A program made the position numbers and the translations under genes. This document shows positions 24,116 to 36,855 of a stretch of 64,000 nt of DNA, piece after piece (the first letter of the stretch is position 1; the number at the start of each line of letters is the position of its first letter). The notes below the pieces were generated by a model that was not told the DNA's origin, did not search any database, and worked only from the letters and a program-made list of their open reading frames with translations. The stretch lies in contig JAIXMP010000021.1 in assembly GCA_025677815.1 (NCBI GenBank), positions 744,001 to 808,000 on the forward strand, given 5' to 3'. The stretch comes from Phascolomyces articulosus (taxonomy: Eukaryota; Mucoromycota; Mucoromycetes; Mucorales; Lichtheimiaceae).

Positions 24116-25171
24116 ACGCTCTTGTTGCTTGATAATTACTTCTTGGTAGCTTATACCTTTGATTCCATTGATCCCCTTTCTATTTTGTTGCATTTGGATA
24201 TAGATAATAATAATTAAATTGATTGCTGATTGAAACAAAGATATATATAAAATAAATGCTTTTGGGTTATAATCATCGTAAGTGGTTTTTACTATTTTTG
24301 TGCTCTTTCATGGGGGGGATGTATACTTACTACCTACAAACATATGATGAGGATCTTAATCTTCGAAAATGTAAAGAGAGGTTTAATAAAGAAGCCAAGA
24401 AAGTTCAGACTCCTTGAAGGTCAAGAAAATGGTATAACCTTTTTTTAACAATGCAAGAGGATAGTACAAGAATTAGCAAATGATAGCATAAATATTTTAA
24501 AAAAAACTCTGCGCCATTGCAAGGGTCATGCATTTCCCTTAAAAGATTTGGCAAAATGTCAATATTTATGATCAAATATGGAACAAATATTTATCATTTT
24601 ATCACATGCTTTATCAATTACAGTTAGGTAAACAAGCATAAATCAAGAAATAAATAATATATTTACGTATTTATATACTCTAACGAAAAAACAAAAGAAT
24701 ATATTATAAGCGGTTGCATAATAAGTTATTATGAGACGTGAAAATCTATCGTTCATATGCATAAAATACCATTATTGGAATTGGTTATGCTTCCGTGAGA
24801 AGCAAAAAGAAGAATCGATCGATCAAAAAAAATGTAGCACATTGAGTTCGATCTCATACGATATGTATAGGCAAACGCCAAGTTGTCAAGAAGTTCTGGT
24901 GAATAAAAACTGGTTATCGAATTAAGAAATTTCATGTGTATTTGAGCCTATAGGGCACCTTAAAGAAAGGGAATCAGAAATTGGTACGACACCCAGCCAA
25001 GAATTTCTTCGGTGAACTGATCCACCACTCATTTCAAAAGCGGACATAAAAAACATATATATATAATCATCCGCATTTTTTACGGCTTTCATTTTTTTTC
25101 TACAATTCACATACTTTTATTTTGCTCATCTTATCATCATAAAAAAATAATAATCTCTATTTATATACATT
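24116..25171. other. Intergenic spacer
   Basis: No gene was recognised. The last 100 bases before 25172 are T-rich and contain TATA-like stretches, which would serve the next gene. Confidence 0.45.
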
Positions 25172-26709
25172 ATGAAGAAAGAACAACAAAACTTGTGTGC
25201 TGTCGATCGTGTTTCTTTAGCATCTTTTCAAGACGGACACATAGAAGAACTCGGTAATGGTCATCTTTTGATTTATTCAAACGAACAGCATATCAACCTT
25301 CGATTTATCGATTATTATGGTGAAGAGCGTGCTTCAATCGACTTGACTCCAAAATCCAAAGCTTGGTTACAACCCGACCATTTACTTATCTTTGATCGAC
25401 CAGAAGGTGGACGGTGGCGTCTTGATTGCAGTGCTTCTGATCTTAACGCATTTCAAGCATTACAAGATTTACTTACTTATTTTATTAAATACGAAAATCG
25501 ACATCATTTACGTAATGCTTTGGCTATGATGAACCCTGTATCTTGTCAAGTCACTGAAGTCATCGCAAGAAACGTTCAACTTGAAGACGAAGATACCTTT
25601 TCAGAAAAACAACCAGTAATGATGGAAACTCCGATGGTAAGTTTGGGAGTTCCATTTTTTTGGGTGGGGTAATAAATTGGATATAAGTATGAAAATTAAA
25701 TTTAATTTTGATTGCTAGGTTGCTGGCGGTGGCTTCAAAGTACGATTATTATATCAAACAAGCGATGCTATGGTGACCGGATCCGATTGGCTTGCTCAAT
25801 CATTTGTATTAGCAGGACAATCTTTGGCTCGGGGCATCCAAATGTAAGACAAATAAAAAAACGCCTTGAAATGGAATATCTATCTACGTATTTAGATTCA
25901 TGTTATGAAAAGCAAGTGATATTCACATTCATTTCTATATTCAATCTTATTTAGTAAATCCAAGAAAATGCGAGATAATGTGGAACCTACCGAAAATACA
26001 ATACGTTTGACTGAAGTAGATCGACAATACGTCGAAACATTCTGTAGTGTAAATCGAACCCTCCTTAAAGGTAATTTTTATAGAATAATATGGTCTGCTG
26101 TATATCCGCCAAATGTCCATGATTAATTAAATATTATTTACAATAAAACATATAGGTGCTGGTAATTTGATAAGCAAAGCAACAACTGCTGCGGCATCAA
26201 GTCTCAATTCGTTATATACCGACAACCAACTCCAAAGAGACCCTGTTGAAAATGCTACGCGTCACTTTGGTGTTTCCCTTTTTCATGCCGCACATAACGT
26301 GGTTGCTGGCTTATCCATGGCAACAGGTGCAGTTCTTACCTCATCACGTGATGGTATTGTCGACATGGTTTATAAAAAATACGGGCACGATGCTGGATAT
26401 CTTGCTGAAAAGGCATTGGGTACAGGAAATGATGATGTCGCAGATGTTCTCGTATATTTTGATGCCCATGGTGTAGCACGTCAAGTTTTCGTTGGTACTG
26501 GTGTTGTTCCTGCAACAAATAATACTGTTGATAAAGAAATCGTTGATACTAGCAGTAGACGAAATTCATACCGATCTGTACTTTTTGAATCTGAAGACTT
26601 TAGATCCGTCTTTTCCCAATCCACTTCACAAACACCAATACATCCATTAGATGATGATGAAGAAGAAATAGAAACTAAAAATGACAAACCTACTTATATC
26701 CAAGTCTAA
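25172..26709 (+). CDS. Spartin/senescence-domain protein
   Basis: Four exons (25172-25636, 25719-25843, 25955-26070, 26156-26709) give 419 residues. The N-terminal half (about 1-155) is a soluble domain (LASFQDGHIEEL, WLQPDHLLIFDRPEG) of the kind that precedes the senescence domain in fungi. From about residue 170 to 350 the senescence/spartin-associated domain is visible: SDWLAQSFVLAGQSLARGI, a GAGNLISKATTAAAS stretch, GVSLFHAAHNVVAGLSMATGA, then SSRDGIVDMVYKKYGHDAG and VLVYFDAHGVARQVFV. Proteins with this domain bind lipid and associate with lipid droplets, endosomes and mitochondria; human spartin moves lipid-droplet cargo to autophagy. The C-terminus is acidic and serine-rich (DDDEEEIE). 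The MIT domain of animal spartin is not evident. Confidence 0.82.
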
Positions 26710-28499
26710 AAAGTACACATCCCTTTACACTTTCTCCCCCCCCGAAAACATAGCTATTCTCAACTTTCATTGTATATTCCTTCATTTTTTATTGTTATTG
26801 ATTCATACACCTTTATTATTCCTCTTCAATCATTATACATATATTCACATATATATATCCCTACTCACTAGTACTTATTGTTACAAAATATTATTATTAT
26901 TATTATTTACCTGTATAAAAGATATTTAATCAATAAATAAATGAAACCATAGTATTAATTATCATAATTCTTTATTTTCATCAAACGTATAGTTGTAAGA
27001 AGTGTTACATGTCCTTGATACTTTAATTTACGTTAGCTCCTGGGAGAAACTAGCTGATAATTATTAATCCTCGCTCTTAATTAATAATTGTCTGTGTTGA
27101 AAAGATAAATAAATAAAAACAGATAAACAGAGAAGAAAGAAATCAAAGACAATAACTTTATAGAAATGTATAAAGGTATTATATAGGAAACGGAGAAAAT
27201 AGAGCCGATTCAAGATCGGTTACGGAAGGGGGGTGTTAACGTGCTTGACGCCAATCATATTGAAAGCTAAGAAATGGCTCTTGGCCAATAAGATAATGGT
27301 TTAATGTTGATACCAAGCTGGAAAAACAAATCTAAAAATGATCCTCATCCATCCATTCAAATATCTATTAAGGACAATTACAACAAGACATTCGATTTGT
27401 CTCAAATGTACAATAGAGCAAATAATGCCTAACTATGGCAAAGGATAACAGTGTTTTTTAAAATGACATAAGATTACATTCGTAATAATATGCTACCTAA
27501 TAGCAGTTTACTGATTAAAACCGTTAAAAGATTTATACGTATCATTGTAGTTTTTCAATACAATAATACGAGTAACATAATCGAAACTTGTTCTCAACTG
27601 ACTGCGTTAATTTATAGATTAAGTTAGTAACTTTGATTAGAGTTAGTAAACAATCGACGCATGTCCATTGTTCTCTCGAATTATTCGTAGTATATTATAT
27701 ATAAAATGCAACCAAATGAACCTCTCATGTTCCGTCTCTCATGTTATTTTCTTATATATCAATATAAAAACAATACTGGTATATAGTTTTACTATATTGG
27801 CATCAATTATTCTATTCCATGTTGAATGAAAATAATCACTGATTTTTAATAATAATAATATATTGCTTGTGGTGATCAAACATAATATAAAATATCACAA
27901 GAGGAGAAGGCTTTCTTTTTTCCTTTCTTCTTCTTTTTCTTTGGCCCTCTCAATAGCTCTGCTTTGGTAAGTTATGAAAGTATTACAAAAGAAAGTGGAA
28001 TATTCTAATGGTTGTGAAGAAAGTTATACTTCACTAATAAGCGAAAAATATATTACGATAGAGGGAGCGCCTTTGGGTTAAATCCCCAAATCGAGCATGC
28101 TCGCTTCGGCGGGATGCGTTGCTGGCGCAGCCACCGTCATGTATAGTAAGCTTTATTTTTTTCGTTTTGAATTGAATAAAAAGTAGGAATAGATGGTGTT
28201 TTTTACCATTTAACACAACTGCTATTCATCTGTTTATCTTTAGTTGCTTCGTGCTGGTGTGGGTACCTCATGCAAGTGAGGCACTCATAAATAACGTAAG
28301 TAATAAAATAAAAATTGATATTTGCCACAACATTTACAAGCATGAGAATTTTTTTAACTCCAGGCATGTTTTATAGACCTATTTTAATAAGTTAAAAACA
28401 AATCTGTATATTTTTGACACCCAATAATCAAAAAAAACACTTCTCTTTTCTTTCTTTATCTTTTTCTCCTCCCCCCACTCTCTTTTTTTTAATACAACA
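26710..28499. other. Intergenic spacer containing spliced-looking G+C islands
   Basis: Most of this spacer is A+T-rich without genes. The exception is 27940-28300, described separately, where short G+C-rich blocks are bounded by good splice signals. The end (28430-28499) is a strongly pyrimidine-rich leader for the following cytochrome b5 gene. Confidence 0.45.
28064..28296 (+). ncRNA. Possible spliced transcript with short G+C-rich exons (uncertain)
   Basis: Two blocks contrast with the A+T-rich surroundings. Block one runs from about 28064 to 28143 between ...ACGATAG and GTAAGCTT. Block two runs from about 28244 to 28296 between ...TATCTTTAG and GTAAGTAAT. Block one contains a TTTGGG/CCCAAA hairpin and the palindrome CGAGCATGCTCG. 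An earlier block may end at about 27967 (CTCTGCTTTG before GTAAGTTATG). Joined, one frame gives a short hydrophobic peptide beginning MLASAGCVAGAATVMYS, but there is no convincing long frame. It may be a spliced non-coding RNA, a tiny protein gene or a relic of a transferred sequence. Confidence 0.25.
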
Positions 28500-28757
28500 A
28501 TGAAGTCATTTACCATTGAAGAAGTCGCTCAACATAATAAGCCCAACGATCTTTGGATTATTGTTGATGGAAAAGTGTTTGACCTCACCGACTTTGTCAG
28601 TGAACACCCTGGTGGCAAAAAGGTGCTTGTCAAGATTGCTGGCAAGGATGCCACCAAGAAATTCAAACAATTCCATAATGATGCCATTATGCAACGTGTT
28701 GGTTTACCAATGCAAATCGGTGTCATTGGTGATGCTGATGGCAGGGCTCGCCTCTAA
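28500..28757 (+). CDS. Stand-alone cytochrome b5, truncated duplicate of the fusion gene
   Basis: A single exon encodes 85 residues: a cytochrome b5 heme domain (VAQHNKPNDLWIIVDGKVFD, HPGG with heme ligand His36, second ligand His59 in QFHN) that stops right after the domain with GDADGRARL. It is a duplicate of the N-terminus of the cytochrome b5-acyl-CoA dehydrogenase gene 1.35 kb downstream, and no dehydrogenase part follows it here. It keeps its own start and pyrimidine-rich leader, and both heme histidines, so it could be a working soluble cytochrome b5; it has no membrane tail. Alternatively it is a truncated relic whose domain has been refreshed by gene conversion: bases 28605-28731 match the other gene with one difference, whereas 28500-28604 differ at 19 of 105 sites. 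Confidence 0.75.
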   Translation: MKSFTIEEVAQHNKPNDLWIIVDGKVFDLTDFVSEHPGGKKVLVKIAGKDATKKFKQFHNDAIMQRVGLPMQIGVIGDADGRARL

Positions 28758-30104
28758 AAAAAATTGTTGTTTTCAATATACCAAACCCACCCTTATTACT
28801 CCCAAACAATACGCCACGTGACTTTTTATACGCTCTCCTCCATCAAAATGAAAAATAGAATCTTATAAACTTTCTTCCAAAAGCTGTTATATCGTAAATA
28901 TAAAGAAAATATATATTTCTCTTTTTATTACTCAACCTTCCTCTTTATATATTCCACTAGTATAAATGTCTGTATAAAATATATGCTATTACGTATATCA
29001 TAAAAAAGAAAAAGGTCAGCAAAATAAGTGCAAATAGCTTTCTGAGGGCCACTTTAGAAAAAAAAAGAGTTTCACTTGTCATACCAAGCCCATTGTTTTC
29101 TTTTCAAAAAGGCAATGGAGGTTTTTACTGGATATAGTACTATCATCTGTCCACTACCACAGTTTTTCATGGTAGCCATTTTAACTGAATAAAGGAAAAT
29201 GACACCTAAAAAAAATATTACACATATATATTAAGTCATCAAATCATTCATATTTCTTTATCTTTACCAAACAGTTACTGGATCAACATACTGGGCAATG
29301 AAAAATTATATATGAGAGGTGATTTAATGGATAGCAATATATATATTTATATTATTTAACTTGTATATATACCAAGTACTTTGATCTCTTTTCAATATGT
29401 TGGTACGTAACAAATATAAATCGAAAATAGGAGTGGATAATATGTTTACTTTTTCTCAATGTATGGTCTTAGTTAAATATTCATTTTGAATCACCAAGCA
29501 TATTTTCTTAATAACTACTATTTAAGTTGATATTGACCGAGATAAGGATTTTTTTGTTTTTTCTCTCTCTCTCTGGCTGTGCACCTTTTACAAAATATTT
29601 AACCAGCTGCGTAAGTCATTGACACCAAATGATCCCAGTTTCGTGAACCTATATATTACAGTATGAAAACAGAATCTTCAACACTATTCCCAAATGAACT
29701 ATAGTAGATGGGATTTGATAATAACGTGCGTGTTTGCATATCAAAATTTCAAATATCTTTTTACACAGACCAACAGTTAGAACTTGTAGTATCACAGAAG
29801 ATGACATAATAGGATTTTACTGGATTACCATTTTGGGTAAGCATTTAGAAAACTCCTTCTGGATCGTATTTGTAAGTATATCAACAGCAAATCAAATCAC
29901 ATGTAGCATGCTACCCCGCGAAGGGTGCTATTTCTGCTTATGAAATGCAATATACCTATTTGATGTGTATGCCATATCTTTGTTTTTTTTTCTAAAGCTT
30001 GAACGGACCCCATCTATTTTTTCACTCTCTTTCTCTTTTTTTTCCTTCTTTTTACTTTATCCTTTCTTTTCTTTCTTCCTCCTCACTCTTTTTTATATAT
30101 CACA
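28758..30104. other. Spacer between the two cytochrome b5 genes
   Basis: No gene and no trace of a dehydrogenase coding part was seen. The final 100 bases are a strongly pyrimidine-rich leader like that in front of the first copy. Confidence 0.5.
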
Positions 30105-32114
30105 ATGAAAACATTTACTGTCGAAGAAGTTGCTCAACACAACAAACCTAACGATCTTTGGATTATTGTGGATGGTAAGGTATTTGATCTTACCAACTTT
30201 GTAAGTGACCACCCTGGTGGCAAAAAGGTGCTTGTCAAGATCGCTGGCAAGGATGCCACCAAGAAATTCAAACAATTCCATAATGATGCCATTATGCAAC
30301 GTGTTGGTTTACCAATGCAAATCGGTGTCATTGGTGGAGCCGAAAAGAAAGAAGAAGCTGCTCCAAAGGCTGCTCCAGCTCCTGCTGCTCCTGCTGCAGC
30401 TGCTACACCTGTTATTTCTGGCGAACTTGTTACTGCAGATCAAGCTAAGTTTGGAAACGGCATTCCCTATGGTGATCCCACTTGGTACCAAGAATGGAAC
30501 AGGTAAATAAAGCTTTTTTTTGGAGATTGAAATGTCAAAAAGATCAAATTGTTGTCATGGAGGGATTTTAAACTCATTGTGGAATGAACTATAAATATTA
30601 GCCCTTACTACAATGAATCGCACATTCGTCTCCGAAAGGCTATTCGTGAATTCGCTGATAAGGAACTTATGCCTTACTGCCACGAATGGAGTGAAGCTAA
30701 GGCTATTCCCCGTGAAGTTGTCAAGAAGGTCGGTCAATTGGGTTTCTTGAACGCTGTCTCAGGTGCTGGTACCAACCCTTCCATTGCCCATCTTATGCCT
30801 TACCCTCTTCCTGCTGGCATTAAGCCTGAAGAATTCGATATCTTCCACGAATTTATCTGTGTTGACGAAATTGCTCGTTGCGGTTCAGGTGGTCTTTTGT
30901 GGGCTTTACAAGGTGGTTTGGCTATTGCTTTACCTCCTGTGATGAACTTTGCTCCTGAACCAATTAAGAACAAGGTTGTTCCCGAATGTTTGGCTGGTGA
31001 GAAGTTTATTGCCTTGGCAATTACCGAACCCTCTGCTGTAAGTTTAAATAGTAAAGGTAGCATAAATGTTTACCAAGGGAATAAACCCAATTAGGGAGAC
31101 TGTTATTTACTAATCTGGAATTCCAATACTAATTTTTTGAATTTAGGGTTCGGATGTTGCTGGTTTGCAAACAAATGCTGTGGATAAGGGTGATTACTTT
31201 TTGTTGAACGGTGAAAAGAAATGGATCACCCAAGGTGCTTATGCTGACTATTATGTCGTTGCATGCCGTACTGGTGGTGCTGGTATGGGTGGTGTATCCT
31301 TGTTCTTGGTTGAACGTGCTTGGGAAGGTGTTGAAGCTCGTTACATGGATGTGATGGGTATGTATGGCATTTTATTCTTTCTCTCTCTATATATAAAATC
31401 ATACTCTGACCACCCCATCTCTTTTCAAATATCTTTTTTTTAGGTATGTGGGGTTCAGGCACTTCGTACATTACTTTTGAAGATGTAAGTTGAAAGATTG
31501 TATGATTGGGGGAAAAAAATCAAAAAGCAAATAGATGGAAAAAAAATATTAACTAACCATCAATATCATAAAAGGTGAAAGTTCCCAAGACTCACTTGAT
31601 TGGTGAATTGAACCAAGGTTTCAAGTACATTATGCACAACTTTAATCATGAACGTCTTGGTATTGTTATGCAAGCCAACCGTCTTGCCCGTGTCTGTATT
31701 GAAGAATCTTATGCTTATTCCTTGAAGCGTAAGACCTTTGGTGTTCGCTTGATTGATCACCCTGTCATTCGTAACAAGTTGGGTCACATGATCCGTCAAT
31801 GCGAAGCTACTCACGCATGGCTTGAAAACATCATGTATCAAATCAAGACTTTGCCTCAAGAATCTCAACCTTCCCGTCTTGGTGGCCCTATTGCTTTGCT
31901 TAAAGCCCAAAGCACTCAAACTTTCGAATATTGTGCACGCGAAGCTGCTCAAATCTTTGGTGGCTTGTCTTATACCCGTGGTGGACAGGGTGAAAAGGTC
32001 GAACGTTTGTATCGTGAAGTTCGTGCTTATGCTATTCCCGGTGGTTCTGAAGAAATCATGTTGGATCTTGGTATTCGACAAAGTATGAAGAAGGTCCCCA
32101 AGTCCAGTCTTTAA
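30105..32114 (+). CDS. Cytochrome b5-acyl-CoA dehydrogenase fusion
   Basis: Five exons (30105-30502, 30602-31037, 31147-31357, 31444-31484, 31575-32114) give 541 residues. Residues 1-76 are a cytochrome b5 domain with heme ligands His36 (HPGG) and His59. A linker rich in Ala and Pro (about 77-105) leads to an acyl-CoA dehydrogenase from about 115 to the end: N-terminal helical part, the LAITEPSAGSDVAGLQT and KKWITQGAYADYY flavin/substrate region of the middle beta domain, and a C-terminal helical part with ERLGIVMQANRLARV, AAQIFGGLSYTRGG and IPGGSEEIMLDL. The enzyme would oxidise an acyl-CoA at the alpha-beta bond using FAD, with the b5 domain as an on-board electron carrier. The C-terminus KSSL is a possible weak peroxisomal targeting signal. 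Codon use is richer in C-ending codons than its neighbours, suggesting high expression. Confidence 0.9.
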
Positions 32115-35100
32115 ATTGCTCCTACCCGCAAAATGGATGAATATTATATAGATTTATTTTTTTTAACTAATGAATATGTACATATTAAACAAAAAGAACC
32201 TCGAAAAAGATTCACAACTTCATAATTTTGTATCACTTGTAGTATTTGAGAAAAAAAAGTGTGGCGATATTTTTAAAAGACATCAATATCTATAAATTAC
32301 ACTGATTTATGCAACTCTGCAACTGTAAAGTGTCAAAAGAGGTTTAAAATCTTACAAGTCGCACCAAGTATCCTTCTTTAGAATTATTTGTACAACGGAA
32401 TATCCATGAATGTTCACACTGGTTTTGAAGCATTTACTGGTATTCATGAATTAAGCTTTTTATAGAATTATTTTTTTTCGCTTTGAATGCATAGAAAAAA
32501 GACGCTCTTTAATTCTAAATTCATTTTTAAGCAATTTCTTTTTCGTTGTTATATATAAAGTATTGTCTATTGTTTAAATAAATTTCCCGTACATCATAAT
32601 ATAAATATTTTTATTATAGCGACATGGTTAATATTTGTTGCTCAACAGTTGTTCGTATAATATATATATCTTTGAAATTTAAATTCATCAAGACAGTACA
32701 TCCGAAACTGTATTTTTTCATATAGAAATCGATTCTAGTCTGTATATTCTATAATTTATTTTGTCGATTGCTATATAAACTTATATTTTCGTTGGTGATG
32801 GAATTGTCAGCCTACCGAGAAATCCATAAAAGACTGTATTATTTAAGAGTCAGTCATCACCAGGGGCAACATGTGTAGTCTGAAGAAAACGCAACTTTGT
32901 CTCGGATCGGTCTGGATAAACTTGTTGAGATATGATATAATACGCTTTGTTGCTTATCGATATCCTCATTATAACATAATCAAATCGCTTCGTTTGAGAT
33001 AACGCAATTATTTACTATATGTTAATTATTTCATATTGTTAAAGACGAATGGGGTATTTCCAGTCAATAGTACAAACATCATGGCGACATTTAGTAGCTT
33101 ATATAAAATGATTGACAAATATGCTTACCAAAAGACGTGAGTAACTTCTAGAACATTCCCATCACCCCATGATGAATTATATAAATAGAAGAAACCGAAC
33201 TAGCAGCTGTAAAAATGCAACATGTGGTTCCCAAGTCAAATGTATGAAAAACGACTGTATAAATATAGTACATTATTATTTCAAGACATATTCGTATTTT
33301 ATAAAGTTCTAAGTATACCTTGCTATCCATTAAATCTTATTAATTTTTATTGAATCAAGTGATCCATAAGAGATATATAATGACTGATGAAGGATAGCAG
33401 AATGAAATAGTATGCGTAACATGTTCTTTATATTACACCAAAAGCATACTTTAGAGCATGATATTAAGTGAAGAAAGCATTTTAAAAAGAAAGAAATGGC
33501 TAAATGTTTAAGAAAGCACAGGTTTTTTTAGGTAATTATTACCATTACCACAGAAGTATCCCAACCGTTTGTAAAGAAACCATACTGTGTAAACCTAAAT
33601 TGGGACTCCAATATATTGACGAACATGAATCCAAAATACGTAATAAAAAATAGATAGAGAGCCTCGTCATAGGAGGTATAGAATGTGTTACAGAAGACCA
33701 AGAATTTTGGACGTTTTTTTTAACTATAATAAAATGGAATAATGTTTTTCCGATTATATCTGATTTGGGTTAATACCTGATCTTATTAAATGGAATGCTT
33801 TTTGTCAAAAAATGTATATCGCGATCTAGTATATAAAGAGCTATATATATGTCAATAGATTCTCCTATCAGGAATATTACATTCATCTTCTATTTTTATC
33901 CCTATGAAATTTAATCCGATATTGCTTATTTCGTTTTTCATTTACAACTTTTCATTCATATCATTAGAAGGTTTAGAAGCCAAAGAGGCTCACAATCTCA
34001 CTTAATCCCCCCCAAAAAAGCTTCTTTATTCTATTAACCGCGGGAAATGACGTGCAGATATTTCTAACCCAGTGCACTAACACTTGTCCTTGTCAAAATT
34101 TTATTCTTGTTTTTATTTGTATAATATGGTCTATAGATTACGTGAACAAGCTCCTTTTTTTTTTCTCTATTAAAAAGTGGAAAGTGGGTGGGTATTGAAA
34201 CACCTTAGGAAATTTCTATTGAACATTATATCAACCGTGAAATAATCTCAATAACTAACTCATTAAGTTATTGTAATTAGTAATGATATTAACAAAGAAG
34301 GAAAGAATAAATTCTTGGAATATTATATTCTTAATTGATTGACAAACTCTCAATAAAAGAGATTTGCACACACAATAGAAAGTCAATTTTAAATGTAACA
34401 TGGTTCATTGTATAGCGATCCTCCTTCCCTTAGTAACAGAGACTGGGGTTGTACCACGCGACATCTCACAAAATCGAGATTGTGGGCTGCGAATCAAATA
34501 ACTATTCTGGGTTTATTGCAACTGTGAGAGCTGAAAAAAAACAACTAAACCAATTGAGTAAGAATGTCGTTCTTGTTGATATAATACACCTCATCTGCTA
34601 AACAGAAAAAAATGGGATAAACCTCAAAGTATAATAGGTGTGGTCCAAAAGAGTCCATTTCATATCTATATTTGATTAATAAGCATATATGCAAATAAGA
34701 ATGGGGATTTCCTTTATACATACGTAAATATCAAATATGCTACTAGTACATACTGGTATTTGGTTGACACATCTCTGGCACTTTTTAATTTCAATACCAA
34801 AAATCCGGCAACAAGGATTAAGACCACAATAAATTAAGCTTACTTTTGGATACATTATCGGTAAGTCGACCTTTTATTATTCCTCGTAAACAAATTTGTA
34901 TGTGCTTCCACACATTCTTTTGAACTTTTATTAACCAGTACTAAATAGAAAAGTAAGATAATTCCTTCGAACACTTCGTTACTATCGATTGCTATCACGT
35001 TTTAAGTTTTAGATTTTACATCTAGCTAATAGCCAAAACTAGATAATCATAAAATGTTACATTATGTGGCCTTCAAACTAAATTGTAAAAGTGCTTATAT

Positions 35101-36855
35101 CCTATGGAATATTAAGTTTTCCTTATTACAAACTGGTAGAAACATCAGTATAAAACAATAACCATATAGCAAAATACTCATGGATTTTATTGTAGTTCGT
35201 TAAGAGGATATAATAATGTATATTGATCTAAATTTTATACTATACAGAAGAAAAAAATTCTTATCATGTCTAGACTTTTGGCGGAGAGCCATCAACACAA
35301 CCCCTGTTCGTTATTTTTATTATAAAGAGCTATTTATAACAAAATAAAATTGTTGTTCTGATTCTTCCTTTATTGTTATGTTCATCTATCTCTCATCAAT
35401 GATACTTGAAATAACATGAAACATAATGTTTTCCTAAGTGCTTTATTTACAATGATTAGATATGGTTATTTATATCCAAACATTTCATAATAATTAATAT
35501 ATAATTAATAATCCAAGGATGAACATATTCCGCTTATATTTTTATTTTGACTTGATCGCTCATTTTCATATAAGGACTTTTGTTTACTATTATTATTACT
35601 ATTGTTAAACAATTTAAATGGTATCTTAATAGCTTTAAATAAATTCTTAGAAGTTTGCTACTAACAATAGTATCAGTTTCCTTTTATTATTGTTTCACCT
35701 TCATAGACCTCATATATTATTCATCTCATCTCATAACACCCCGCAGTAGTAGTAATAAAAAAGTGATTTGCGGAACTTATTAGCGTTACACCCTGCGATA
35801 ATATAAACCAATACTCTTCAATACAAAAAAAAAAGATTCTCAATTGTCTTGAAAACTTTTTTTGGGGGGGGAGGATAAAGAAAAAATGACGAAGAATAAG
35901 TCTAATTTGCGAGAGAGCTATGGAAGAATGTGTATGTACATACAACAGAGTTAGAGACTTTATGCAAGTAAATGAGCTTGTAAAGTTTAAATAAACATAG
36001 TTGAAACTATTTGAAGATAATCAACATGAGTTTAACAACCTAAAATAAAATATCATTCACTAGGTAATACATTTTCAACCAAAAAAAGGAATCTTGATAT
36101 CATACAGCTACAAGGTTCTAATACAAATGCTCAAATTTATAATAGGTACCATTGGTTATATCATAACAGAACGGATAAATTTATTCCTATTTGCTGTTAG
36201 TGACGACAGCAGGAGACTGATAATAACTCTCCTACCGAGCTAAGAACCCTGACTTTTTCCGTTTCACAGTTACCTAGAACCTTTCGTTTGTATACAAGTG
36301 TATATATACTAACCCTAATGTAGGAACAGGAACAGATCGCTAGCGTACATTGTACAACAACAGGTATTGTAGTACTCAAGGGCCCAGTATTTAGCAATAA
36401 CGCGGATATAGAGACTGGAAAGGGAATAAATTAGAGGTGAGACAGAATAAAAAGTATAAAGTATAATTTTTTCAATGTTGGTTTTTATTATTATTATTAT
36501 AAATCTAATAAAAGATTAGACAGAAAAAAGAAAATCTAAAAAAAAAACAAAAATGAGAAATGCATATGAAAGAAAGGGGAAAATGTCATTATTTGGAGAA
36601 AAACGAAGGGGGCATATATATATGATACATAAGAAGGAAAAATGTTTGTTTTAAGTACTAAAATATGTGTAATTAAAATGAAAAAAAATGAGTGAATGAA
36701 AAATAAAAATGTGTGATTTTGAATGAATATATAATAAAGTATAAAAAAGGAACTGGAGGTATATTATCATGCTGTTTTTTTGTGTGTCAATGTGTAAGCT
36801 TTGTATATAACATATATGAATTGTTTTTTTTTTTGAGGAGAGAGGTATTGTTGAA
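32115..36855. other. Long gene-poor spacer, 4.7 kb
   Basis: No intact gene was recognised. The sequence is very A+T-rich, with a few stretches of more mixed composition (about 33540-33720, 34400-34570, 36185-36400) in which short frames are interrupted by many stops. One phrase near 33700 (AAGAATTTTGGA) recurs near 14140. These may be further decayed remnants; nothing can be named. Confidence 0.4.

Noticed and set aside
28064..28143. Possible tRNA in the G+C-rich block
   Set aside because: Hairpins are present, but no acceptor stem pairing, T-loop GTTCRA box or anticodon arm could be fitted.
28034..28216. 60-codon minus-strand frame over the G+C islands
   Set aside because: The splice signals around the islands are on the plus strand, and the frame runs through the predicted intron.
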